In this document: positions 22,379-31,526 of the stretch, piece after piece | Numbering within the stretch: the first letter of the stretch is position 1 | Layout: each line of letters begins with the position of its first letter | Notes under the pieces: generated by a model | Told to the model about the DNA's origin: nothing | Seen by the model: the letters and a program-made list of their open reading frames with translations, nothing else | Database searches by the model: none | From: CAZGAQ01 sp964523405 | GTDB taxonomy: Bacteria; Planctomycetota; Phycisphaerae; UBA1845; Fen-1342 | Reading direction: 5' to 3' | Assembly: GCA_964523405.1 (NCBI GenBank) | Contig: CAZGAQ010000012.1 | Location: 1-64,000 of the forward strand | Length of the DNA stretch: 64,000 nt | Translations under genes and position numbers: made by a program

Positions 22379-22838
22379 CTCACAATCCTAAACCGGGCTG
22401 AATCACCACGACCATCCGCATAGCTTAATGCGCCGCCGCGAAGGCGCCCAACGGCCAAGCCGACCGCATGCCGGCCCCCGGCCAACCGTGTGCCAGCCGT
22501 ATCGCTAGTCTGGCCGCACGCCGGCTATGTCCCACTGCCGTGTCAGCAATCCGCCCGCGCGCCACCGTCGCCCCCCCCGTCATTCCGAAGGAGTGTATCG
22601 ACTGAGGAATCTGCCCCCGAACGCCCCTCGCCCAACCACACAAACGCCGCCCTCGACCCCCGCGTCCCCTTCGCAGTCCCTCAATCCCTGAATCCCTCAA
22701 GCCCTGCTCCCCCAACTTCTGATCGTTTTCTCTCAACTGCCACCCGTAATGTTCCGATATTGGAGAAGTAATTCTGCGGCTCGAAGACCGTGATTCTCCG
22801 GGCCACGATGGAACAGCAAGCTGCAAGGGGAACGACGA
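22379..22838. other. Gene-free stretch with two intergenic repeat types
   Basis: 460 bases with no convincing gene on either strand. It holds a GTCATTCCGAAGGAGTGTAT-type element at 22579-22612, a form of an intergenic sequence seen in many unrelated bacteria, and an octamer array at 22677-22708 (TCCCTCAA, TCCCTGAA, TCCCTCAA, GCCCTGCT). The last 90 bases are more AT-rich and probably carry the promoter of the Asn/Thr-rich protein gene; AAGGGGAACGA just upstream of its ATG is a good ribosome site. Confidence 0.5.
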
Positions 22839-23309
22839 ATGCCGCCAAGAAAGACGACGAACACGACGCGTAGGAACTACAACACCCGTACCGCGTGGAA
22901 GACCACGGGCCGCACCACGAACACCTGGACGAACACGAACCCCTACACCACCAACTCCCCGAAGTACCGCATCGCCAAGACGGAGTGCCAGTGGCGCATG
23001 GGCTCGTACCGCAACGTCTACGCGCAGTTCGCGGGCAACACCCGCACCACGTTCTCGCCCGCCACGGCGAATCGGTGGATCCGCTACGTCAACAACGGCG
23101 TACGCGTCTACAAGTTCAACAACAACGAGTTCGGCCGGTACTTCGGCACCAAGTGGACGTGCACATCGCCCACCGCCACCCGGCAGTACCTCAAGAAGAA
23201 GTACGGCGCGGGCATCAAGGACGTCACCCGCGGCACCAACAACTGCTGGCTGGTCGCCACCACCAAGAACATCACCGGCCGGCCCTTCACTAACTACAAC
23301 TGGATGTAG
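22839..23309 (+). CDS. Small Asn/Thr/Arg-rich basic protein, unknown function
   Basis: A 156-residue protein that I do not recognise. Codons end strongly in G or C, unlike its shadow frames, and AAGGGG precedes the ATG, so it is probably real. The first 45 residues are almost only Asn, Thr, Arg, Lys, Tyr and Trp (for example NTTRRNYNTRTAWKTTGRT). The rest is basic and aromatic (WRMGSYRNVYAQFAG, TANRWIRYVNNGVRVYKFNN, RQYLKKKYGAGI) with three Cys. There is no signal peptide or membrane segment. A very high pI suggests nucleic acid binding or packaging, but its Asn/Thr content is unusual for that. The composition could indicate horizontal transfer or a structural role. Confidence 0.6.
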   Translation: MPPRKTTNTTRRNYNTRTAWKTTGRTTNTWTNTNPYTTNSPKYRIAKTECQWRMGSYRNVYAQFAGNTRTTFSPATANRWIRYVNNGVRVYKFNNNEFGRYFGTKWTCTSPTATRQYLKKKYGAGIKDVTRGTNNCWLVATTKNITGRPFTNYNWM

Positions 23310-23602
23310 GTCCGCCCCGCGCGGACAGCCCCGTACACGGGGGCGCTTCAACGGATCGCCTAGACACTTCCAAAAACCCGGCTTGCTGATTCGTCGTTTC
23401 GGCGGCCCGTCGCATTCCGCGACGGGCCGCTGCACTTTCCCGCCCCATGCCGCAGTGCGGCCGGTGCCGACCTCCCGTGCCTGACGTCCCGTGTGGCACC
23501 GGCATCTTGCCGATGTGCACGCGGCGCCGGCCCCCCGCAACCGACGTCGAACGCCGAAACCCTCACACCCCAAAACCCCTTCCCCCCCTTCCCGCACCGC
23601 GC

Positions 23603-24781
23603 TTAGCGAATCTCCACCTCCACCACCGGCCACCCCACCGCCTGCCCGTAGATGTTCTGAAAATTCACGTATACCGCCTGCCGCCCCTTCTTCCCTCCCG
23701 GCGGCGTGATCCGCAACTGCCGCTTCGCCGCGTCCAGACTGTACCCCGCGGGCTGCCCGCCCCCCCGCACCACGCTCGTGGCCGGCAGAATCCGCAGCGC
23801 CTCGGCCCCCCAGCCGCCCCGCCCCCCCAACCCGTCGTCCACCCGCACCACCAACTCCTCGCCCGCCTCCACGCGCGCGTCCCCCACCACGCTCACCCGC
23901 GGCAACCCCGCTTGCGCCCACCGCGCCAGCCCCAAAAACAGCCCGTACGCCTCGCGCCGCGTGTACACCGGACTGCGCAGCCGCAGCTCCTCGGCCGGAT
24001 TGCTGAAAAACGACGCTTCGGTCAGCACCGCCGGCCCGTTGGCCTGCCGCAGCACGGCAAATCCATTATTCTCCTTCGCCTGATCCGACGTCAGCGGACA
24101 CTCCACGTGCTTCGCCAGCCTGAGCGCGTCCTGCAGCCCGGTCAGCAGATAGCGCCCCGCCGCCAGGCTCGCCGCCCCCTGCGTCAGGTCCCCATGGTAG
24201 AAGACCAGCGAATGGTTCGCCTGCGGGTCCGCGGCCGCATTGTGGTGAATCGAAACGAACAGGTCCGCACGGAGCCGGTTGGCCACCGCCACGCGCGTCC
24301 GCAGGTCTTCCGCGTCGGACTGCCGACCCGGTTTGTCCACCTCGCGCGTCAGCGTGACCTCCGCCCCCGCCGCCTGCAGAAACTCGCGCAACGCTTGCGC
24401 GACCCGCAAATTTACTTCCGCCTCGCGCAGCCCCGTCGGCCCGCGCTTCCACCCGCCGCCCGGATCGCGCTGTCCCACATGCCCCGGATCCAGCACGATC
24501 TTCACCCCCTTGAGAAACCGCGCATACGGCGGCAGCGCGAAGTCCACCTCCGGCGGTTGCTCCCACGCATATTCCCCCGGCCCCGCCTGCAGCGGGTTCG
24601 GCCGCCCGTGCCCCACCTCCACCACCTGGTACGTCGTCTGCGTGCGTACGCACGTCCACACGCCGACCCCGCCTACGACCGCCGCCACCAGCGCCAGCGC
24701 AAGGTCCTTCTGCCACAGCCACCCGGGCGGTACGCGCCGTCGCCGCCGCCGCCGTACTGCCGCTCGTTTCCGCTCCGCCAT
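23603..24781 (-). CDS. N-acetylmuramoyl-L-alanine amidase (Amidase_3)
   Basis: Cleaves the amide between MurNAc and the stem peptide of peptidoglycan. The 392-residue protein has a basic N-terminus, one membrane or signal helix (DLALALVAAVVGGVGVWTCV), then the zinc amidase: KIVLDPGHVG (His ligand), GLREAEVNLRVAQAL (Glu ligand), DLFVSIHHNAAAD (His ligand), and VLTEASFFSN (catalytic Glu). An additional C-terminal domain of about 100 residues resembles a beta-sandwich. Its ATG shares one base with the stop of the upstream tricorn-like gene (TGATG), so the two are translationally coupled. Confidence 0.9.
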   Translation of the reverse strand: MAERKRAAVRRRRRRRVPPGWLWQKDLALALVAAVVGGVGVWTCVRTQTTYQVVEVGHGRPNPLQAGPGEYAWEQPPEVDFALPPYARFLKGVKIVLDPGHVGQRDPGGGWKRGPTGLREAEVNLRVAQALREFLQAAGAEVTLTREVDKPGRQSDAEDLRTRVAVANRLRADLFVSIHHNAAADPQANHSLVFYHGDLTQGAASLAAGRYLLTGLQDALRLAKHVECPLTSDQAKENNGFAVLRQANGPAVLTEASFFSNPAEELRLRSPVYTRREAYGLFLGLARWAQAGLPRVSVVGDARVEAGEELVVRVDDGLGGRGGWGAEALRILPATSVVRGGGQPAGYSLDAAKRQLRITPPGGKKGRQAVYVNFQNIYGQAVGWPVVEVEIR

Positions 24782-27700
24782 CAGGGCTGCGCCGCCTGTC
24801 GCTCCACCTGCTCCAGCGTGACGCGAATCGCCGCGTCCAGTTGCGGCCGCGCGCCGTGCACCTCATCCGCCGGCCGCTCCGCGACCTGGACATCCGGCTC
24901 CGCCCCGTGACTCTCCATGTCCACGCCACCGGGGAGCATATACCAGCCGCGTCCGGGCGTGCGCACGAGCGCGCCGTCCATCAGGTTGTACGCCCCCGTG
25001 CTGATCACCCCACCAAACGTCGTCGTGCCCACCAGGGGCCCGCGCTGCAGCGTCTTGAACGCGTGCGCGATGATCTCGGCGTTCGAGAAACTGTGCTGGT
25101 TGCACATCATCGTCGCCGGCTTGGTCCATGCGTAGAAGATCAGCCGGTCGTGCGGATACCCCGGCTGCCCGCCGCGCGACACCGTGTAGGCGTGCCGCTT
25201 CACGTTCAGCACCGCCAGCACCCAGTCCGCGGTCCACCCCCCGCCGTTGTTCCGCACGTCGATGATCAGCCCGTCCTTGCCGTGGGCCGCCGCGTACAGG
25301 TCCCGCTGGAAAATCTGGAACGAGTTCTCGTCCATCCCGCGAATGTGCAGGTAGCCCACGCGCCCCCCGGATTGCGCTTCGACATACGCGCGGTTCTCGT
25401 TCACCCACGCATCGTAACGCAGGTTCGCCAGCGCTCCCGACGCAATCGGGCGGATCACGAGCTTGCGCGGCCGCGGCCCGGCCGGCTGCGACTCGACCGG
25501 CGGCGTGCTCACCGGCGCGGCGGCCGCCAGCGGCTCCTCCCTCTCACCGCCGGTCGCGCCGCTGGCTGCCGTGCTTTCGTTCGGCGATTCCGCATTTACC
25601 GGACTCGCCGCGCTCGTCGGCGCCTTCTTCGTCGACGGCTCGGGCTCTTCCGGCTTGCGGTCCGGGGACGGGATGAACTCGACGAGCACTTCCTCGCCTA
25701 CCGTCTCCGTCAGGGCGCGCTCGATCGCCGCGTCCGGCCCAACCACCTCGTTGTTTACCCGGATCAGGATGTCTCCCGGCACGAGCCGGCTCTCGGCGCG
25801 GGCGGCCGGCGCGCGCGGCACCACGGACTGCACCCGCAGCCCGGGCCCGGCGTACGTCCGGTCAAACATGCACCCCAGATGGCCGACCTGCTCCTTCCCC
25901 CCGCGGTCCGGCCCGTAGATGCCCAGATGCGAGGCGTTCAGCTCGCCCAGCAGCATGTTGAAGACTTCGTTGAACTCCTGCAGCGTCCGCGTGCGCAGTG
26001 CGAGCGCCCGGTACTGGGCCGTCAGCGCGGGCCAGTCGAGCCCTTTCATCGTCGGGTGATAAAAAACCAACTCGATGCGCCGGGCCGCGTCGTCGAACTT
26101 CTGGGCCGCCAGCGCCACGTGATCCACGGCCAGCTTCGCGCGGAACTTGTAGGCCTTGGAATCGCCACCGGTCGCGGTCGTCGAGCCCGGCACACCGGCT
26201 TTCAAATGGTACAGCCGCTTGCCATCCAGCCCCCACTGCAACCCCGTCACGTTGGCCGCGCTGGCCTGCTTGAGCTCCTCCCCGTTCCACTTGATCGTGT
26301 ACAGCCGCGCCTCGCCGTCATGCGACGACTTGAACGCCAGGAGCGCACCGTCCGGCGCCAGCGCGTACTCCGCTTGGTCCCCCGGCAGCGACGTCACCCG
26401 CCGAATGCGCTTGTAGCAACTCTCCAGCTCGTACGCGTACTTCTCCGCCTTTTCCGGCTTCTTCTCCTCTTCCTTCTTCTTCGCCGGCTCCTCTTCGAGC
26501 AGCCCCTTCAGCCACGTCCGCAAGGCCGCCCGCGGCGTCTTGGCCCCCGCCTGCTTGGCCGGCGCCGTGCTCGGTTGCGACGCAACCCCCTGCGTCGCCG
26601 GGACGCTGGCCGCCTGAGCCGCCGGCGCGCTCGTCGCGGCCACACTGCCCAGCGCAATCTTCCCGCTCGCGACTGCCGCCTTCAGCGGCTTGCGCTTCTT
26701 CACTTCCTCCGCTTGCTTCTGGAAGTACTCGTCGAATCCGCTCGCCGACTTTTCGTCCAGCGCCGGTGACAGGAACACCGCGTACAAATCCCAGTCGAAC
26801 CCGTCGCGCCGCGACGCGAACGTCAGCATCTGCCCGTCCGCCGACCACTGCGGGTTCACATCGTTGTCGGGATGCTGCGAGATGTTCACCGCCGGCTGGC
26901 GGCCGTCCGCCGTCACGATCCAGATGTCCGCGTTGTCCTCGTTGTCCTCCGCCTGATACGCCAGCCACTGGCTGTCCGGCGACCAGCGGTACTCCGGCCG
27001 GCTCCACCCCGCCACCAGCGGCGTTTCCTTGCCGGTCTTTAGATCGCGAATCACCAGGTCACCGCGTCCGCGCACAAACGCCAACGCCTTGCCGTCCGGC
27101 GAAACCTGCGGTCCCTCTTCGATGGCCGGATCGTCCGTCACGCGCTCGATCTTGAAGCTGAGCGAATCGCTCAAGGCCTTGGCCGGCTCCTCGCCTGACG
27201 ACGCGCGGTAAATGTCCTCCTGCCCCTCGCGGTCGGACACGAAATACAGCGCCTTGCCGTCCGGGGCCCAGGTCACTTCCCGCTCACGCGCCGGCGACGC
27301 CAGCACGTGCCGCGTCGCCCGGTTCTCCTCGGTCTGGATGACGAACAGATCGCCCTGCACCACCAGCGCGATTTCCTTCTCGTCCGGCGACACCGCCGCT
27401 TCAGACGCGTTGCTCGTCAGCATCTGCAGCGTCGTCTGGTTCTGCGCCGCATCCTCCGCCGTGCGGATCGCCAGCGCGCGCGCCCGCTTGTCCGCCGGAT
27501 TCAGCACGTAAATCTCGTCCCAGTGTGTGAACGCCAGCGTCTGGCCGTCCGCGGAAACCGAGAAGTCCCGCACATCCGCCCCGCTCATCAGCGTCACGGG
27601 CTCCGCCAACCCGCCGGCGACCTGCTGGTACCACACGTTCACCGTGCCCCCGCGCTCGGACAGATAGTACACGCCGCGCCCGTCCGCCCCCCACATCGGG

Positions 27701-28353
27701 CTGCGATCCACCCCGTCAAAGTCGGTGAGCTGCGTGAACTCCTCCGTGCCAACCGTCCACAGCCACACATCATGGTTCCCGCTGCCACGATAGCCGCGCC
27801 GCCACCACTCGCAGGAGCCCCGCGTGAACGCAATCGTCTTACCGTCCGGGCTGACCCGCGCCGCCGCCCCGAAACAGTCCACTAGCCGCACCGCCTGTCC
27901 CCCCGCCACCGGCACCTGGTACAGCCGCGGCTCCCGGTACGCATCGCCCTCCCGTCGCGACTGAAAGTAAACCTCCCGGTCGTCGGGCGCCCAGTCCGTC
28001 GGAATCTCCGCCACGTCCCCGAACGTCAGCCGCTTCACGTCCGTCCCGTCGCGCCGCATCACCAGCACATTCGCCGCCCCGTGCCGGTCCGACGAAAACG
28101 CCAGCCACTGCCCGTCGTGCGACCACACCGGATTCCCGTCGTCGGCCGGATGCACCGTCAGCCGCGTGGCCGCCCCGCCGCCGCTCGCCACGACCCACAC
28201 GTCGCCCGCCCAACTGAACGCCAGCACCGCGCCGTCGGGTGACACGGCCACGTCGCGCGCGAACGGCACACCACCCGCCTCCGCCACCACCCCCGCCCCC
28301 ACCAGGACCACCATGCGCCCCACGAACCCAATCAGCCCGCGACTGTCATGCAT
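24781..28353 (-). CDS. Tricorn-like protease (beta-propeller, PDZ and S41 domains)
   Basis: A large (1190-residue) peptidase of the tricorn family, which degrades peptides released by other proteases. A signal peptide precedes WD/DPP-type propeller repeats (VSPDGAVLAFSWAGDVWV, NPVWSHDGQWLAFSSDR, VTWAPDGKALYFVSDREG and more) covering about residues 30-650. A charged Ala/Lys-rich linker (about residues 560-650) is followed by a PDZ domain (LVPGDILIRVNNEVVG) and an S41 serine-protease domain: VGYLHIRGMDENSFQIFQRD, GLIIDVRNNGGG, the nucleophile region CNQHSFSNAEI, and VGTTTFGG. The sequence suggests a periplasmic enzyme. The ATG at 28353 gives a signal peptide; longer frames add nothing conserved. 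Confidence 0.9.
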   Translation of the reverse strand: MHDSRGLIGFVGRMVVLVGAGVVAEAGGVPFARDVAVSPDGAVLAFSWAGDVWVVASGGGAATRLTVHPADDGNPVWSHDGQWLAFSSDRHGAANVLVMRRDGTDVKRLTFGDVAEIPTDWAPDDREVYFQSRREGDAYREPRLYQVPVAGGQAVRLVDCFGAAARVSPDGKTIAFTRGSCEWWRRGYRGSGNHDVWLWTVGTEEFTQLTDFDGVDRSPMWGADGRGVYYLSERGGTVNVWYQQVAGGLAEPVTLMSGADVRDFSVSADGQTLAFTHWDEIYVLNPADKRARALAIRTAEDAAQNQTTLQMLTSNASEAAVSPDEKEIALVVQGDLFVIQTEENRATRHVLASPAREREVTWAPDGKALYFVSDREGQEDIYRASSGEEPAKALSDSLSFKIERVTDDPAIEEGPQVSPDGKALAFVRGRGDLVIRDLKTGKETPLVAGWSRPEYRWSPDSQWLAYQAEDNEDNADIWIVTADGRQPAVNISQHPDNDVNPQWSADGQMLTFASRRDGFDWDLYAVFLSPALDEKSASGFDEYFQKQAEEVKKRKPLKAAVASGKIALGSVAATSAPAAQAASVPATQGVASQPSTAPAKQAGAKTPRAALRTWLKGLLEEEPAKKKEEEKKPEKAEKYAYELESCYKRIRRVTSLPGDQAEYALAPDGALLAFKSSHDGEARLYTIKWNGEELKQASAANVTGLQWGLDGKRLYHLKAGVPGSTTATGGDSKAYKFRAKLAVDHVALAAQKFDDAARRIELVFYHPTMKGLDWPALTAQYRALALRTRTLQEFNEVFNMLLGELNASHLGIYGPDRGGKEQVGHLGCMFDRTYAGPGLRVQSVVPRAPAARAESRLVPGDILIRVNNEVVGPDAAIERALTETVGEEVLVEFIPSPDRKPEEPEPSTKKAPTSAASPVNAESPNESTAASGATGGEREEPLAAAAPVSTPPVESQPAGPRPRKLVIRPIASGALANLRYDAWVNENRAYVEAQSGGRVGYLHIRGMDENSFQIFQRDLYAAAHGKDGLIIDVRNNGGGWTADWVLAVLNVKRHAYTVSRGGQPGYPHDRLIFYAWTKPATMMCNQHSFSNAEIIAHAFKTLQRGPLVGTTTFGGVISTGAYNLMDGALVRTPGRGWYMLPGGVDMESHGAEPDVQVAERPADEVHGARPQLDAAIRVTLEQVERQAAQP

Positions 28354-28633
28354 CGCTAGAATCCTTCTCTGCCGGCGGTGCCGGCCGCCGCACCGCATCC
28401 TGAAGCGACCGTTCCGGATTGTAAGCGCCACCTCCGCGGCGCCCAACGCCGCGCCCGCGTCCTTCGCCGGGCGAGCGACGAATTCTGACAACCCCACCGC
28501 GCCCCGCCCCCCCACACAGCCCGCACAGCCGGGCCCCGCGCTGGGGCCGCGCCTACAATTCCCTGCGGCGCCGTTGCCGCGTACGCACCCCGGCACGCGG
28601 GACGGGCCGCCCGCCGCCGACACCGATGAACCA

Positions 28634-30622
28634 ATGAGCAAGCCACGCGTGGTGATTGTGGGCGGCGGTCTCGCCGGTCTGGCGGCCGCGATGCAGCTCG
28701 CCGAAATGGAGCTGGCGGTCGACCTCCTGAGCATGGTCCCGGTGAAGCGCAGCCACAGCGTCTGCGCCCAGGGCGGCATCAACTGCTGTAACCAATTCAC
28801 CCGCGCCCAGGGCGACTCGGAGTGGAACCACTTTGACGACACGGTCTACGGCGGCGAGTTCCTCAATAACCAGCCCCCCGTCCGGGAGATGTGCTACTGG
28901 GCCCCCCAAATCGTCGACTTGGCCGACCGCCTCGGCGTCCCCTTCAACCGGTCTCCCGAGGGCCATCTGGCCGTGCGCCGCTTCGGCGGCACGCTCTTCA
29001 AGCGCACGGTCTACGCCGGCGCTTCCACCGGCCAGCAACTGCTCTACGCCCTCGATGAGCAGGTCCGCCGCTGGGAGGTCGCGGGCCTCGTCCGCAAATT
29101 CGAGTTCTGGGAAATGCTCGGCCCCGTCCTCGACGACCACGGCATCTGCCGCGGCTGCGTCGCCCAGGACATGTTCTCGCTCGAAATCCGCGCCTTCCCG
29201 GGCGACGCGCTGGTCCTCGCCACCGGCGGCTGCGGGCTCGTCTACGGCAAGTCCACCATGTCGATGGTCTGCACCGGCGGCGCCGCCGCGCGCGCCTACA
29301 CCGCCGGCGTCACCTACGCCAACCCCGAATTCGTCCAGGTCCACCCCACCGCCATCCCCGGCGCCGACAAGCTCCGCCTGATCAGCGAGGCCGCACGCGG
29401 CGAAGCCGGCCGCGTCTGGGTCCCGCGGCGCCCCGGCGATTCCCGGCCACCCAACGACATCCCCGAGCCCGAGCGCCTCTACTTCCTCGAAGAGAAATAC
29501 CCCACCTACGGCAATCTCGTCCCCCGCGACATCGCCACCCGCGAGATCTTCGCAATGTGCAAGGCCGGCTACAGCGTCGACCCCCACGCCTACGCCGTCT
29601 TCCTCGATCTCACCGAGCATGCGACGGGCATCCCCGCCGCCACGCTGCGCAAGAAGCTCGGCAGCATCCTCGAAATCTACGAGAAGTTCAGAGGCACCGA
29701 CCCCCTCACCGCGCCCATGAAAATCTTCCCCGCCGTCCACTACTGCATGGGCGGACTGTGGGTGGACTTTGAAGCCAACGCCGCGGGCGGCCTGCGCCTT
29801 GACTCCGCACGCAACCAGCAGACCAACGTCCCCGGCCTGTATGTCATCGGCGAAGCCGACTACCAGTACCACGGTGCCAATCGCCTCGGCGCCAACTCTC
29901 TCCTCAGTTGCATCTTCGCCGGCCTCATCCTCGGCCCGGCGCTCCGCACGCGCCTGGCCGGTCCACCCGACGGCAACGTCGACGGCGTGCCGTCCAGCGT
30001 CTTTGCAGACGCGGTCGCGCGCCATCAGGACCACTTCAGGTCCTTCCTCCAGCGCGACGGCCGCGAGAATCCCTATCTCCTCCACCGTGAGCTCGGCACG
30101 CTCATGACGAACAACGTGACGGTCGTCCGCGACAATCGCGAGCTCCAGGCAACGCTCGACGCCCTGCAACAGCTCCGTGCCCGCTACGCGCACGCCGCCC
30201 TCTCCGACCGCGGCCTCTGGACCAACCAGAATCTGAGCTTCACGCGCGCCCTGGGCGATATGCTCCTGCTGGCCGAAGTCATCACCCAGGGCGCCCTCCG
30301 TCGCAACGAATGCCGCGGCGCCCACTACAAGCCCGCCTTCGCCATCCCCGCCCCCACGGCCGAGGACCCCGGCGAACTGCGCCAACAGGCTCGCGCCTGG
30401 TGCCGCCAGTACCACACCCAGAACGAGCGCTGGCTCAAGACCACGCTCGCGCGCTACACACCCGCCGGCCCGGAGTTCTCCTACGAGCCCGTTGACCTGC
30501 GCTCCATCCCGCCGCGCCCGCGCACCTATGGTGTCAAAGGCGCCAAGTTGATTGAAGAAGTCTGGCGCGAGGAGTACGGCGCCCCCGCCGGCACTGCCGC
30601 TCCGCCCGCCGCCGCTTCCTAG
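28634..30622 (+). CDS. sdhA: Succinate dehydrogenase/fumarate reductase flavoprotein subunit
   Basis: FAD-containing subunit that interconverts succinate and fumarate. The 662-residue protein is of the SdhA/FrdA type of Bacillus/Wolinella (B-type): VVIVGGGLAGLAAAMQLAEM (FAD), HSVCAQGGINCC (covalent-flavin His), FVQVHPTAIPG, the catalytic-Arg loop SEAARGEAGRVWV, HYCMGGLWVD, YQYHGANRLGANSLLS, and RNECRGAHYKPAF. The ATG at 28634 is the family start. It precedes the iron-sulfur subunit by 20 bases. The usual cytochrome b subunit gene (sdhC) is not upstream: the neighbouring gene is a tricorn-like protease on the other strand. Confidence 0.95.
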   Translation: MSKPRVVIVGGGLAGLAAAMQLAEMELAVDLLSMVPVKRSHSVCAQGGINCCNQFTRAQGDSEWNHFDDTVYGGEFLNNQPPVREMCYWAPQIVDLADRLGVPFNRSPEGHLAVRRFGGTLFKRTVYAGASTGQQLLYALDEQVRRWEVAGLVRKFEFWEMLGPVLDDHGICRGCVAQDMFSLEIRAFPGDALVLATGGCGLVYGKSTMSMVCTGGAAARAYTAGVTYANPEFVQVHPTAIPGADKLRLISEAARGEAGRVWVPRRPGDSRPPNDIPEPERLYFLEEKYPTYGNLVPRDIATREIFAMCKAGYSVDPHAYAVFLDLTEHATGIPAATLRKKLGSILEIYEKFRGTDPLTAPMKIFPAVHYCMGGLWVDFEANAAGGLRLDSARNQQTNVPGLYVIGEADYQYHGANRLGANSLLSCIFAGLILGPALRTRLAGPPDGNVDGVPSSVFADAVARHQDHFRSFLQRDGRENPYLLHRELGTLMTNNVTVVRDNRELQATLDALQQLRARYAHAALSDRGLWTNQNLSFTRALGDMLLLAEVITQGALRRNECRGAHYKPAFAIPAPTAEDPGELRQQARAWCRQYHTQNERWLKTTLARYTPAGPEFSYEPVDLRSIPPRPRTYGVKGAKLIEEVWREEYGAPAGTAAPPAAAS

Positions 30623-30642
30623 CCGCTTCGCGAGGTACACGC

Positions 30643-31398
30643 ATGCCCCCCGTCATCACCGTGCACGTGCTGCGACAGGATCGCCCGGCTACCCGGCCCT
30701 ACCCGCAAACCTTCGAAATCCCCCACCAGCCCGACATGAACGTCATCTCCGTCCTGCAGGAGATCGCCGCCCACCCTGTCACGCGCGAAGGCGACCATAC
30801 CACCCCCGTCGCCTGGGACTGCAACTGCCTCGAGGAAGTCTGCGGCGCCTGCAGCATGATCATCAACGGCCGCGTCCGCCAGGCCTGCAGTTGCCTCGTC
30901 GACGAACTGCTCGCCCATGCCGAGGCCATCGAGCTGCGCCCGATGACCAAGTTCCCGGTCCTCCGCGACCTCGTCGTCGATCGCAGCCGCATGTTCGCCG
31001 CCCTCCAGCGAATCCAGGGCTGGATCCCCGTCGACACGTACGCGCCGCTCGGCCCCGGACCTCGGATCGCCACCGACGAGCAGGAGGTCATGTACCCCCT
31101 GTCCCGCTGCATGACTTGCGGCTGCTGCCTGGAGGCCTGCCCCCAGGTCAACGAACACAGCGACTTTATCGGCCCTCAGGCCATCGCTCAGGCCGCCCTC
31201 TTCAACCTCAACCCCACCGGCAAGCTGACCGCCGGCGCACGCCTCCGCGCCCTCATGGAGCCCGGCGGCATCACCGACTGCGGCAACGCCCAGAACTGCG
31301 TGAAGGTCTGCCCCAAAGGTGTGCCGCTGACCTGGGCGCTGGGCAAGCTCGGTTGGGACACCACCTGGGCCGCTTTGCGCAACTGGCTGTTGAAGTAA
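30643..31398 (+). CDS. sdhB: Succinate dehydrogenase/fumarate reductase iron-sulfur subunit
   Basis: Electron-transfer subunit linking the FAD subunit to the quinone site. The 251-residue protein has a [2Fe-2S] domain (WDCNCLEEVCGACSMIINGR, then QACSCLVD), and a second domain with CMTCGCCLEACPQV and ALMEPGGITDCGNAQNCVKVCP, giving the [4Fe-4S] and [3Fe-4S] sites. Motifs match sdhB. It is the second and last gene of the pair; the next gene, 128 bases on, is a thioredoxin-like protein. No membrane anchor gene is present in the window. Confidence 0.95.
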   Translation: MPPVITVHVLRQDRPATRPYPQTFEIPHQPDMNVISVLQEIAAHPVTREGDHTTPVAWDCNCLEEVCGACSMIINGRVRQACSCLVDELLAHAEAIELRPMTKFPVLRDLVVDRSRMFAALQRIQGWIPVDTYAPLGPGPRIATDEQEVMYPLSRCMTCGCCLEACPQVNEHSDFIGPQAIAQAALFNLNPTGKLTAGARLRALMEPGGITDCGNAQNCVKVCPKGVPLTWALGKLGWDTTWAALRNWLLK

Positions 31399-31526
31399 TC
31401 CCGCCGCGCAGCCATGATAGGGCCTTGGTCAGCGCGCGGCGTAGCGGCGCGCTCGCGTCACGCTGGCCATCGGAGCGGCCCGCTGACCGCCTGCCGGCAC
31501 GGGCCCGCAGCGCTGGGAGATCCGCG

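Noticed and set aside
22425..23921. Long minus-strand open frame across the Asn/Thr-rich gene
   Set aside because: Composition is Gly/Ala/Arg-rich in the pattern of GC-rich shadow frames, and it contradicts the codon bias of the plus-strand gene at 22839-23309.
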